A DNA stretch of 64,000 bases, taken from the NCBI GenBank assembly GCA_041392205.1, contig JAWKMO010000002.1:124001-188000 (forward strand), given 5' to 3'. Shown here one piece after another: positions 52,672-61,021 of the stretch. The stretch is from Halomarinibacterium sp041392205 (GTDB lineage Bacteria > Bacteroidota > Bacteroidia > Flavobacteriales > Flavobacteriaceae). The notes beneath the pieces are model-generated. The model was not told where the DNA came from. It did no database searches and saw only the letters and a list, made by a program, of their open reading frames with translations. The translations under genes and the position numbers were made by a program. Positions within the stretch are counted from its first letter, which is position 1. Every line of letters begins with the position of its first letter.

Positions 52672-53736
52672 ATGATTAAAAATGAAAAAATAATTGTAGG
52701 TATTTCTATTGGTGATTACAATGGAATAGGAAGTGAGGTTATTTTAAAAACCTTTTTAGACAGTAGGATGTTGGAATTTTGCACTCCTGTTATTTTTGCT
52801 TCGGTAAAATTGATGTCTTTTTTTAAAAAGGAATATGAAATGGATATTAATTTCCATGGAATTGATAAAATGGAAGATGTTCTGCATAAAAAAATTAACG
52901 TTATAAATCTTTGGAAAGAACCTATTGAAGTCCATTTTGGAAAAGAAGAAAAAAAAGCGGGAGAATATGCCATTGCTTCTTTAAAAGCAGCTGTAGACGC
53001 CTTAAAGAAGGATAAAATAGATGTTTTGGTTACGGCACCCATTAATAAAAACAATGTACAATCTAATTCGTTTAATTTTCCAGGACATACAGATTATCTA
53101 TCAAAAGAATTAGAAGGAAATAGTTTAATGTTAATGATTTCAGAAGACTTAAAGGTAGGGTTGCTTACAGATCATATAGCCGTTAAAGAGGTTTCGGGAA
53201 CAATAACTCGAGAACTTATAGAAAAAAAAATTAATACCATACATAAAACATTAATTGAAGACTTTGGAATCATTAAACCTAAAATTGCAGTTTTAGGGAT
53301 AAATCCACACACAGGAGATCATGGAGTTATTGGAAATGAAGATGATACCGTTGTTAGGCCCGCAATAGAAAACATAAGGAATAATGGAAAAATTGTTTTG
53401 GGGCCCTACGCCGCAGACAGCTTTTTTGGCTCTGGAAATTACTTAAATTTTGACGTTGTAATTGCTTCGTACCATGATCAAGGGCTCATTCCCTTTAAAA
53501 CATTATCGTTTGGACAAGGAGTAAATTTTACTGCAGGACTTAGTAAAATAAGAACTTCTCCAGATCACGGAACCGCTTATGAAATAGCGGGAAAAAATCA
53601 AGCTAACGAAACTTCCTTTAAGGAAGCAGTCTTTGCGGCACTTCAAATCTATAAAAACAGGAGCGAATACCAATTTTATGCTCAAAATCCACTAAAAATT
53701 ACGGCCAAAAAAGAATATTCAAAAAAGAATTTTTAA
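52672..53736 (+). CDS. pdxA: 4-hydroxythreonine-4-phosphate dehydrogenase
   Basis: 354 residues from the ATG at 52672 (a TTG at 52666 is in frame but less likely). PdxA oxidises 4-phosphohydroxy-L-threonine in the deoxyxylulose-5-phosphate-independent branch of pyridoxal phosphate synthesis. Support: the N-terminal ISIGDYNGIGSEV, the metal ligand His in FPGHTDYL (about 140), later His in GINPHTGDHG and SYHDQGLIPFK, and the C-terminal SPDHGTAYEIAG. The promoter overlaps that of ribE. Confidence 0.96.
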   Translation: MIKNEKIIVGISIGDYNGIGSEVILKTFLDSRMLEFCTPVIFASVKLMSFFKKEYEMDINFHGIDKMEDVLHKKINVINLWKEPIEVHFGKEEKKAGEYAIASLKAAVDALKKDKIDVLVTAPINKNNVQSNSFNFPGHTDYLSKELEGNSLMLMISEDLKVGLLTDHIAVKEVSGTITRELIEKKINTIHKTLIEDFGIIKPKIAVLGINPHTGDHGVIGNEDDTVVRPAIENIRNNGKIVLGPYAADSFFGSGNYLNFDVVIASYHDQGLIPFKTLSFGQGVNFTAGLSKIRTSPDHGTAYEIAGKNQANETSFKEAVFAALQIYKNRSEYQFYAQNPLKITAKKEYSKKNF

Positions 53737-53763
53737 AAAGGATTAGCAAATAGAAATATTTTT

Positions 53764-53771
53764 TATCTTTG
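53764..53771 (+). promoter_or_regulatory. -7 element for the DUF177-rpmF unit
   Basis: TATCTTTG, 45 bases before the DUF177 start. Confidence 0.6.
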
Positions 53772-53816
53772 CAACCGCCTTTTTTGGAAGGTAAATGTTA
53801 AAATATTGATGTGAAA

Positions 53817-54353
53817 ATGAACGAAATGAAAGAATTTACAATCCCTTTTGTGGGATTGAAATTGGGAAAACACATCTTTACTTTTGAAATAAAGAATACG
53901 TTCTTTGAACATTTTGAGTATGATGAATTTAATGACGCAACTATTTCTCTAGAAGCGATCCTCGACAAGAAAACTACTTTCCTTGAGTTTTCACTTCATT
54001 TTTCTGGGTTTGTAAATGTACATTGTGATATTACAAACGAACCCTTTAATTTAGAAATTTCTGGAGACTATCATTTTGTAGTAAAGTTTGGAGACGAATT
54101 TAATGATGAAAACGAAGATTTACTTATTCTGCCTCACGGAAGTTACCAAGTAAATATTCAACAATACATCTATGAATCTATTGTTCTTTCTTTACCCTCT
54201 AAGAGAATTCACCCAGGGGTAAAAGATGGAACGTTAAAATCTGAGATACTCAAAAAACTAGAAGAATTAAGCCCTAAAGGCAATACTATTTCTGAAGAAA
54301 CAGAGATAGATCCTCGTTGGGACAATTTAAAAAAATTATTAACAGATAAATAA
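53817..54353 (+). CDS. DUF177 (YceD-like) protein
   Basis: About 178 residues; several starts are possible (GTG 53811, ATG 53817, ATG 53826). Family DUF177/YceD, often encoded immediately before rpmF, as here. The acidic protein shows FVNVHCDITNEPFNLEI with Cys, as in the family. A role in 23S rRNA metabolism or ribosome assembly has been proposed for YceD; that is family knowledge. It is followed by rpmF with a 9-base gap. Confidence 0.88.
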   Translation: MNEMKEFTIPFVGLKLGKHIFTFEIKNTFFEHFEYDEFNDATISLEAILDKKTTFLEFSLHFSGFVNVHCDITNEPFNLEISGDYHFVVKFGDEFNDENEDLLILPHGSYQVNIQQYIYESIVLSLPSKRIHPGVKDGTLKSEILKKLEELSPKGNTISEETEIDPRWDNLKKLLTDK

Positions 54354-54362
54354 TATTCAGTA

Positions 54363-54560
54363 ATGGCACATCCTAAAAGAAAAGTCTCAAAAACAAGAAG
54401 AGATAAAAGAAGAACACATTACAAAGCTACAACACCACAAATTGCAAAAGATCCAACAACTGGAGAGGCTCATTTGTTTCACAGAGCCCATTGGCATGAA
54501 GGAAAATTGTTTTATAAAGGACAAGTTGTAATTGATGCAGCTGAAGCAGTAGAAGCATAA
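54363..54560 (+). CDS. rpmF: 50S ribosomal protein L32 (bL32)
   Basis: 65 residues, strongly basic, beginning MAHPKRKVSKTRRDKRRTHY, the signature of bL32. There is no zinc CxxC motif, so it is the Cys-free form. Gene order DUF177-rpmF-fabH-accB-accC is the usual one in this group and links ribosome and fatty-acid synthesis. A strong terminator follows the stop. Confidence 0.97.
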   Translation: MAHPKRKVSKTRRDKRRTHYKATTPQIAKDPTTGEAHLFHRAHWHEGKLFYKGQVVIDAAEAVEA

Positions 54561-54580
54561 TCGTTTATTTACTATAAGAA

Positions 54581-54617
54581 AACTCTCACAGTCATGTTAA
54601 GATTGTGAGAGTTTTTT
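54581..54617 (+). terminator. Terminator after rpmF
   Basis: Stem AACTCTCACA/TGTGAGAGTT (54581-54590 and 54604-54613), loop of 13 bases, six T in a row at the 3' side. It separates rpmF from fabH. Confidence 0.85.
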
Positions 54618-54735
54618 GTTTATTTCTAAAATAATTAAAAAGCGCTTTTTTTAATCAAATTTGATTAAAAATTAGTATTTTTCAGTCTTATTTAATGCTT
54701 TTTGGCATTTTTCGTGAATTTTAATTAACATTTAT

Positions 54736-55731
54736 ATGGCTAAAATTACCGCTGCCATTACCGCTGTAGGTGGGTATGTGCCAGAATACGTTCTTTCAAA
54801 CAAAATTCTGGAAACCTTGGTAGATACTACAGATGAATGGATTACCGCAAGAACAGGTATAAAAGAGCGTAGAATTTTACGAGATAAAGACAAAGGAACC
54901 TCTTTCTTAGCGATAAAGGCGGCTCAAGATCTTTTACAAAAAAGTAATACAAACCCAGAAGAGATTGATTTGGTGATTATGGCAACAGCCACACCCGATA
55001 TGCCCGTGGCAGCAACAGGCGTTTATGTAGCCAGTAAAATTGGTGCCGTAAACGCTTTTTCATTTGATTTGGTGGCCGCTTGCTCAAGTTTTCTATACGG
55101 AATGTCAACAGCAGCAAGGTATATAGAATCTGGGAAGTATAAAAAAGTACTTTTAATTGGCGCCGATAAAATGTCTTCCATAATTGATTATGAAGACCGA
55201 ACAACGTGTATTATTTTTGGTGATGGAGGAGGCGCTGTATTATTTGAACCCAATACGGAAGGATTTGGACTTCATGATGAATACTTACGTTCGGATGGAA
55301 CAGGAAGGGCCCATTTAAAAATTGATGCAGGAGGCTCTTTACTACCCGCATCTATTGAAACGGTTACTAATAAGCAACATTTTGTTTTTCAGGATGGGAA
55401 AACCGTTTTTAAATTTGCCGTTTCTAATATGGCAGATGTTTGTGCAAGAGTCATGGAAAAAAACAACTTAACAGGAGAAGATGTTCATTGGCTGGTTCCT
55501 CATCAGGCAAACAAACGAATTATTGATGCTGCCGCAAGCAGAATGGGTCTTCCCGACGAAAAAGTAATGATGAATATTCATAAATATGGAAACACCACTT
55601 CGGCGACACTACCGCTCTGTCTTTCAGATTATGAAAAGCAATTAAAAAAAGGAGATAATCTTGTTTTTGCTGCCTTTGGAGGCGGTTTTACCTGGGGTGC
55701 CATTTATTTAAAATGGGCCTATAATTCATAA
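54736..55731 (+). CDS. fabH: Beta-ketoacyl-ACP synthase III
   Basis: 331 residues of the KAS III family. Catalytic residues are visible: Cys in DLVAACSSFLYGM (about 115-120), His in LVPHQANKRI (about 255-264) and Asn in HKYGNTTSATLP (about 284-295). It condenses acetyl-CoA (or branched primers) with malonyl-ACP to start fatty-acid synthesis. It starts 176 bases after rpmF, behind a terminator, so it probably has its own promoter. accB and accC follow at short distance. Confidence 0.97.
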   Translation: MAKITAAITAVGGYVPEYVLSNKILETLVDTTDEWITARTGIKERRILRDKDKGTSFLAIKAAQDLLQKSNTNPEEIDLVIMATATPDMPVAATGVYVASKIGAVNAFSFDLVAACSSFLYGMSTAARYIESGKYKKVLLIGADKMSSIIDYEDRTTCIIFGDGGGAVLFEPNTEGFGLHDEYLRSDGTGRAHLKIDAGGSLLPASIETVTNKQHFVFQDGKTVFKFAVSNMADVCARVMEKNNLTGEDVHWLVPHQANKRIIDAAASRMGLPDEKVMMNIHKYGNTTSATLPLCLSDYEKQLKKGDNLVFAAFGGGFTWGAIYLKWAYNS

Positions 55732-55758
55732 TTATTAACGACCAACAAAAAGAAAAAT

Positions 55759-56247
55759 ATGGACTTAAAAGACATTCAAAATCTAATCAAGTTTGTAGCA
55801 AAATCTGGAGCTAGCGAAGTTAAACTTGAAATGGAAGATATTAAAATCACCATTAAAACCGGATACGACACCGATAAAGAGGAAACTACCTACATTCAAC
55901 AAATCCCAATTTCTCAACCTCACCAGCCAGTAATTGCACAACCACAACCTACAGAAGTTCCCAACACTCCTGTAAAAGAAACTCCTACTACAGACGATAG
56001 TTCAAAATACATTACTATAAAATCCCCAATCATTGGTACTTTTTATAGAAAACCCTCACCAGACAAACCCGTTTTTAAAGAGGTGGGCGATACGGTGTCA
56101 ACAGGAGATGTGCTTTGCGTGATTGAAGCGATGAAACTTTTTAATGAAATAGAAAGTGAAGTTTCTGGAAAAATTGTAAAAGTATTGGTAGACGATTCTT
56201 CCCCGGTTGAATTTGATCAACCTTTATTCTTAATAGACCCCTCTTAA
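55759..56247 (+). CDS. accB: Acetyl-CoA carboxylase biotin carboxyl carrier protein
   Basis: 162 residues: an N-terminal helical part, a Pro/Gln-rich linker and a C-terminal biotinyl domain with the biotinylated Lys in EAMKLFNEI (about 128-136). It carries carboxybiotin between the biotin carboxylase and carboxyltransferase subunits. The start is 27 bases after fabH, and accC follows 77 bases later. Confidence 0.97.
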   Translation: MDLKDIQNLIKFVAKSGASEVKLEMEDIKITIKTGYDTDKEETTYIQQIPISQPHQPVIAQPQPTEVPNTPVKETPTTDDSSKYITIKSPIIGTFYRKPSPDKPVFKEVGDTVSTGDVLCVIEAMKLFNEIESEVSGKIVKVLVDDSSPVEFDQPLFLIDPS

Positions 56248-56324
56248 TTGTCAAATCCAAAATCCCAAAATCAAAACCCAAGTAAGTTGGAATTTGATCC
56301 TTGAGGTTTGAAAATTAGCATACT

Positions 56325-57677
56325 ATGTTTAAAAAAATATTAATAGCCAATAGAGGAGAAATAGCCCTACGTGTTATAAGAACATGTAAAGAAATGGGGA
56401 TTAAAACCGTAGCGGTATATTCTACTGCAGATGCAGAAAGCCTACACGTTCGTTTTGCCGATGAAGCCGTTTGTATAGGTCCACCTCCAAGTAGCGAAAG
56501 CTATTTAAAAATTTCAAATATTATTGCTGCCGCAGAAATCACCAATGCCGATGCCATTCACCCAGGGTATGGGTTTTTATCTGAAAATGCAAAATTTTCA
56601 AAAATTTGTGAAGAACACGGAATAAAATTTATTGGTGCTTCGGCTCAAATGATTGAACAAATGGGGGATAAAGCCACTGCAAAAGCCACGATGAAAGCAG
56701 CCGGGGTGCCATGTGTACCTGGAAGCGATGGAATTATTCCAGATTTTGAAACATGTAAAAAAGTAGCCTTGGAAACAGGGTATCCGGTGATGCTTAAAGC
56801 CAGTGCTGGAGGGGGAGGAAAAGGGATGCGTGCCGTTTGGAAAGAAGAAGATTTATTAGCCGCTTGGGAATCTGCTCGCCAAGAAAGTAAAGCCGCCTTT
56901 GGGAATAACGATATGTATATGGAAAAACTGATTGAAGAACCTAGACATATCGAGATTCAAATTGTAGGAGATAGCACGGGAAAAGCATGTCATTTAAGCG
57001 AAAGAGATTGTTCCATACAACGCCGTCATCAAAAATTGACCGAAGAAACCCCAAGTCCTTTTATGACTAAAAAATTGCGAGAAGATATGGGGAAAGCGGC
57101 TGTAAAAGCAGCAGAATATATTAACTATGAAGGCGCAGGAACCATAGAGTTTTTGGTAGATAAGCACCGAAATTTCTATTTTATGGAAATGAACACTCGT
57201 ATACAAGTAGAACACCCCATTACTGAACAAGTGGTCGACCATGATTTAATTAGAGAGCAAATTTTAGTAGCTGCAGGAGTTCCTATTTCTGGGAAAAATT
57301 ACTTGCCTCAATTACATTCTATAGAGTGTAGAATTAATGCAGAAGATCCGTATAATGGGTTTAGACCTTCCCCTGGAAAAATTACAACATTACATGCTCC
57401 AGGAGGCCATGGGGTTCGATTAGATACTCATGTATATGCAGGATATACAATTCCGCCTAATTATGATTCTATGATTGCAAAACTTATTACCACGGCCCAA
57501 ACAAGAGATGAAGCCATTAATAAAATGAAGCGCGCCTTAGATGAGTTTGTTATTGAAGGAATAAAAACCACCATCCCTTTTCATCGACAGTTAATGGATG
57601 ACCCTGCTTATGTGGCAGGAAATTACACCACCGCTTTTATGAATACATGGGAAATGCATGAACCTTTAGAAGAATAA
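56325..57677 (+). CDS. accC: Acetyl-CoA carboxylase, biotin carboxylase subunit
   Basis: 450 residues, with the ATP-grasp signatures: KKILIANRGEIALRVIR at the N-terminus, the HPGYGFLSENAKF segment, KASAGGGGKGMR (glycine-rich loop, about 159-170) and EMNTRIQVEHP (about 288-298). It carboxylates biotin on AccB using ATP and bicarbonate. The end is followed by a hairpin that also carries the promoter of the next gene. The accA and accD genes are not here. Confidence 0.97.
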   Translation: MFKKILIANRGEIALRVIRTCKEMGIKTVAVYSTADAESLHVRFADEAVCIGPPPSSESYLKISNIIAAAEITNADAIHPGYGFLSENAKFSKICEEHGIKFIGASAQMIEQMGDKATAKATMKAAGVPCVPGSDGIIPDFETCKKVALETGYPVMLKASAGGGGKGMRAVWKEEDLLAAWESARQESKAAFGNNDMYMEKLIEEPRHIEIQIVGDSTGKACHLSERDCSIQRRHQKLTEETPSPFMTKKLREDMGKAAVKAAEYINYEGAGTIEFLVDKHRNFYFMEMNTRIQVEHPITEQVVDHDLIREQILVAAGVPISGKNYLPQLHSIECRINAEDPYNGFRPSPGKITTLHAPGGHGVRLDTHVYAGYTIPPNYDSMIAKLITTAQTRDEAINKMKRALDEFVIEGIKTTIPFHRQLMDDPAYVAGNYTTAFMNTWEMHEPLEE

Positions 57678-57702
57678 TAGACCCTCCTTAAAATTTTTAA
57701 TT

Positions 57703-57745
57703 CACCCATTTCAAAAAATTATACCTTTGAAATGGGTGTTTTTTT
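57703..57745 (+). terminator. Terminator after accC overlapping the next promoter
   Basis: Perfect 13-base arms CACCCATTTCAAA/TTTGAAATGGGTG (57703-57715 and 57726-57738), 10-base loop, seven T. The right arm includes part of TACCTTTG (57722-57729), a -7 element for the gene starting at 57757. Confidence 0.82.
57722..57729 (+). promoter_or_regulatory. -7 element for the FAD oxidoreductase gene, inside a terminator
   Basis: TACCTTTG, 27 bases before the ATG, at the loop/right-arm junction of the accC terminator. Confidence 0.5.
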
Positions 57746-57756
57746 AAAAGATATAT

Positions 57757-58887
57757 ATGAAAGTATCCTATTGGGAATATAATACCTGGCTACACAATAT
57801 AGACTTTGCCATAATAGGAAGCGGTATCGTGGGATTAAATTGCGCACTCTACCTGCGAAAAAAACATCCAAAAGCTAAAATTGTTGTATTTGAAAAAGAT
57901 ATTTTACCTAATGGTGCAAGCACAAAAAATGCTGGGTTTGCATGTTTTGGAAGCCTTTCCGAAATCATAGAAGACCTTAAAACCCATTCAGAAGAAGAAG
58001 TAATACAATTAGTAAAAAAAAGAATTCAAGGATTGGCATTACTTCGGAAGAACTTAGGAGATACAACCATCAATTTTAAACAGCTGGGAGGGTATGAACT
58101 TTTTACCCTTAAGGACCAAGAATTGTATGAAAACTCCCTTTCAAAATTACCCTATGTTAATAACCTTCTAAAAGAGAGTGTTTTTTCAAAAAAAGACATT
58201 TTTTTTGCCAAAAACGATCCATTTGGCTTCAAAAATGTACAAAAAACACTAATTTTTAATCCTTTTGAAGGACAATTGGATACTGGAAAAATGATGCAAT
58301 CCTTACTTCAAAAAGTAATAAAAAAGGGCATTTTTGTATTAAATTCATTAAAATTAGAATCGTTTTTATCAATAAATGATCAAGTTTTGCTCAATTTTGA
58401 GCATTTTGAGCAAATTTCAGTAAAAAAGCTATTTATTGCAACTAATGGATTTTTCAATGAATTATTAAAAGAAGGGAATCTTAAACCTGCAAGAGCTCAA
58501 GTACTCATAACAAAACCCATAAAAAATCTAAAAATAAAGGGAACGTTTCACTTAGACAGGGGCTATTATTATTTTAGAAATGTAGGGGATAGAGTCCTTT
58601 TTGGAGGGGGAAGAAATTTGGACTTTTTAACCGAAACCACTACAGAAATGAATGTAACAGACTTAATTCAGAATCAGTTAGAACAACTTCTTACTACAAC
58701 AATTCTTCCGGGCACCCCTTTTGAAGTGGAACATAGATGGAGTGGTATTATGGGAGTTGGATCTCAAAAGAAGCCCATCCTTAAGAAAATAGATACTCAC
58801 GTGTATTGTGGTGTTCGACTAGGAGGGATGGGAGTTGCCATAGGAAGCCTTGTAGGAAAAGAACTAGCAACATTAGCATTGAAATAA
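57757..58887 (+). CDS. FAD-dependent oxidoreductase (DAO family)
   Basis: 376 residues of the D-amino-acid oxidase/glycine oxidase fold. The FAD-binding motif IIGSGIVGLNCALYLRKK lies at about 19-36, followed by the STKNAGFACFG segment after the second strand, and a C-terminal GVRLGGMGVAIGS. Substrate unknown; similar proteins oxidise amines or amino acids. It precedes mtgA by 1 base and probably shares its transcript. No membrane segment. The start is supported by the terminator-promoter 28 bases upstream. Confidence 0.9.
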   Translation: MKVSYWEYNTWLHNIDFAIIGSGIVGLNCALYLRKKHPKAKIVVFEKDILPNGASTKNAGFACFGSLSEIIEDLKTHSEEEVIQLVKKRIQGLALLRKNLGDTTINFKQLGGYELFTLKDQELYENSLSKLPYVNNLLKESVFSKKDIFFAKNDPFGFKNVQKTLIFNPFEGQLDTGKMMQSLLQKVIKKGIFVLNSLKLESFLSINDQVLLNFEHFEQISVKKLFIATNGFFNELLKEGNLKPARAQVLITKPIKNLKIKGTFHLDRGYYYFRNVGDRVLFGGGRNLDFLTETTTEMNVTDLIQNQLEQLLTTTILPGTPFEVEHRWSGIMGVGSQKKPILKKIDTHVYCGVRLGGMGVAIGSLVGKELATLALK

Positions 58888-58888
58888 T

Positions 58889-59590
58889 ATGGTAAAGAAA
58901 CTACTTAGGTTTTTTTGGAAGAGTATCTTATGGTTTTTAGGATTAAGTGTTTTATGGGTGCTTTTCTATAAATGGGTTCCCGTCCCCTATACTTCGCTTA
59001 TGGCCATACGCGCTATAGAAGCCAAAGGGGACTTCGAAACAAAGCATGATTGGGTTTCTATGGAAGAAATTTCAACAGAGCTTCAATTAGCCGTAATTTG
59101 TGCCGAAGACCAAAATTTTTTAATCCATAACGGGTTTGATTATGAAGCCATTCAAAAAGCGTATAAAAACAATCAAAAAGGAAAGCGCATTAAGGGAGGT
59201 AGTACCATTTCTCAACAAACCGCAAAAAACGTTTTTCTTTGGCCAGGAAGAAGTTGGTTAAGAAAAGGATTGGAAACGTATTTCACTTTTTTAATAGAAA
59301 CTCTTTGGAGTAAAGAGCGAATACTAGAAGTCTATCTTAATAGCATAGAAATGGGTAACGGCGTTTATGGCGCCGAAGCGGCTTCCCAATATTGGTTTCA
59401 AAAAAGTGCAAAAAAATTGAATAGATACCAAGCTGCTTCTATTGCCGTTATCCTTCCAAATCCTAGAAAATATAAAGCTTCTCAAAGCTCAAAATATGTG
59501 GAAAATAGAAAGCAATGGCTGGTTAGACAAATGCGTAATTATGGTACATTTGCCCTAAAGAAAGAAAACAATGACGCTCCCCGAAATTAA
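58889..59590 (+). CDS. mtgA: Monofunctional biosynthetic peptidoglycan transglycosylase
   Basis: 233 residues: an N-terminal membrane anchor (about 10-28) and a GT51 domain with the family's catalytic Glu in ICAEDQNFLIHNG (about 70-82), KGGSTISQQTAKN and the second Glu region LEVYLNSIEMGNGVYG. It polymerises lipid II into glycan chains and lacks a transpeptidase domain. It sits between the FAD oxidoreductase gene (1 base gap) and the Gre-like gene (20 bases overlap). Confidence 0.94.
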   Translation: MVKKLLRFFWKSILWFLGLSVLWVLFYKWVPVPYTSLMAIRAIEAKGDFETKHDWVSMEEISTELQLAVICAEDQNFLIHNGFDYEAIQKAYKNNQKGKRIKGGSTISQQTAKNVFLWPGRSWLRKGLETYFTFLIETLWSKERILEVYLNSIEMGNGVYGAEAASQYWFQKSAKKLNRYQAASIAVILPNPRKYKASQSSKYVENRKQWLVRQMRNYGTFALKKENNDAPRN

Positions 59591-60029
59591 AGAAGCTTTA
59601 TACCAAGTTTGTTTTGAAAAAGTGGACAATAGATACCAAAAAATAAAACAGACTATCGCAGATATAGACGAATCCCTTTTGGAAGAAGACAAAAGCAGTG
59701 CCGGAGATAAACATGAAACAGGGCGTGCTATGTTGCAAATTGATAGAGAAAATGCTTCAAAGCAAATGCAAGAAGTAGTGTTAGTGCAAGAACTACTTAA
59801 AAAAATGGATATCAAATCTACTTCAGATTATGTGCGGCTTGGGAGTTTAGTAAAAACAGACAAATACATGTATTTTATAAGCCTTTCTATAGGACCTATA
59901 GAAATTAATGAAATCCCTTATGTGTGTATTGCGTTAAATTCGCCAATAGGTCAAACCTTGGCAGGAAAAAGAAAAGGCGATAGCATTGTCTTTAACGATA
60001 CGAATCAAAAAATATTAGCTATTTACTAG
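59571..60029 (+). CDS. GreA/GreB C-terminal-domain-like protein
   Basis: 152 residues. The N-terminal half is a charged helical (coiled-coil) region, and the C-terminal part (about 105-150) ends in LNSPIGQTLAGKRKGDSIVFN. This resembles the SPLGxALLGKxxGD pattern of the Gre-factor C-terminal domain. Gre factors bind RNA polymerase and stimulate transcript cleavage; the N-terminus here is only loosely similar. A name such as 3-oxoacyl-ACP synthase seen in some annotations of this family would be misleading, because there is no ketosynthase motif. It overlaps mtgA by 20 bases and the convergent ABC gene by 15. Confidence 0.7.
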   Translation: MTLPEIKEALYQVCFEKVDNRYQKIKQTIADIDESLLEEDKSSAGDKHETGRAMLQIDRENASKQMQEVVLVQELLKKMDIKSTSDYVRLGSLVKTDKYMYFISLSIGPIEINEIPYVCIALNSPIGQTLAGKRKGDSIVFNDTNQKILAIY

Positions 60030-60956
60030 TTTTAAATAAACACTTTTATTTGCTGAAATAGCTTTTTTATTGTGGAAAAAGATAACTTCTTGATTTTTTG
60101 AATAGGCACGTATTAAATAAAAGCTTCCCTTATAAAAAGAATTTGTTACCCATACTTTTAAAGGGGTTTTATTAGCGGATATTTGTAATTGATGAGGAAG
60201 AAGAATAAGATTTTCTTCTGAAAAAATTCCCGAAGGAATTTCAGAAACCTCACCAAAAAAACTTGCTTGATACACATTTTCGAGGCTGTTATAAATATTT
60301 ACAGGCGTATCCCGCTTTTCAACTTTTCCATCCTTTAAAACCAACATTGTATCAGAAAAAGCCAAAGCTTCTTCAGCATCGTGAGTGGCAGTTATGCAGG
60401 CAATATTTTTTTCTTTTAAATAGCCAAAAAGGTTTCTTCGAAGGGTATTTTTTCGGAAGGTATCAATACTACTAAAAGGCTCATCTAGCAATAGTAACTT
60501 TGGTTCTTTTGCAAGGGCTTTAGCAAGGGCTACTCGTTGTTTTTGACCCCCGCTTAGGTTTTTTACCATAGTTTCAGAAAACGATTGCATTTCAACAACT
60601 TCCAACAGTTCATTTACTCTTTTTTTGTCTTTTTCTAAATCCCTTCTGGAAAGGTGCGTAGCTATATTTTCAGCTACAGAAATATAGGGCATGACATTAA
60701 ATTCTTGGGCAACCAACTTCATAAAATCTTCTCCAGGAACTAAATTAAATCGAGGCCCTAAAAGAGGTTTATTTTCCCATAATAGGGTTCCTTTTTCTAA
60801 ATCAAGAAGGCCATAAATAATATGTAACAAAGTAGATTTTCCACAGCCACTTTCTCCTAAAATAGCTAAGTGCTCTCCCTTTTGTAACGAAAATTTAATT
60901 TCTGAAAGGATTTCTTTTTGAGCATAAGAAAAAGAGTTAATCGTTACTTGAAGCAT
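60015..60956 (-). CDS. ABC transporter ATP-binding protein
   Basis: 313 residues from the ATG at 60956 (the frame continues upstream but begins with non-conserved sequence). Walker A GESGCGKST (about 34-42), signature LSGGQKQR, Walker B LLLLDEPF and the switch His in ITATHD are all present. The C-terminal 85 residues are TOBE-like, as in spermidine, iron or molybdate importers. No permease or binding protein is adjacent, so the substrate is unknown. Its end overlaps the Gre-like gene by 15 bases. Confidence 0.9.
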   Translation of the reverse strand: MLQVTINSFSYAQKEILSEIKFSLQKGEHLAILGESGCGKSTLLHIIYGLLDLEKGTLLWENKPLLGPRFNLVPGEDFMKLVAQEFNVMPYISVAENIATHLSRRDLEKDKKRVNELLEVVEMQSFSETMVKNLSGGQKQRVALAKALAKEPKLLLLDEPFSSIDTFRKNTLRRNLFGYLKEKNIACITATHDAEEALAFSDTMLVLKDGKVEKRDTPVNIYNSLENVYQASFFGEVSEIPSGIFSEENLILLPHQLQISANKTPLKVWVTNSFYKGSFYLIRAYSKNQEVIFFHNKKAISANKSVYLKLVNS

Positions 60957-61021
60957 GCGTGTTATAAAAAAATAAAAGGCGTACAATACTCACGCTTTCC
61001 GAAATTAAATAATAGGAATTA

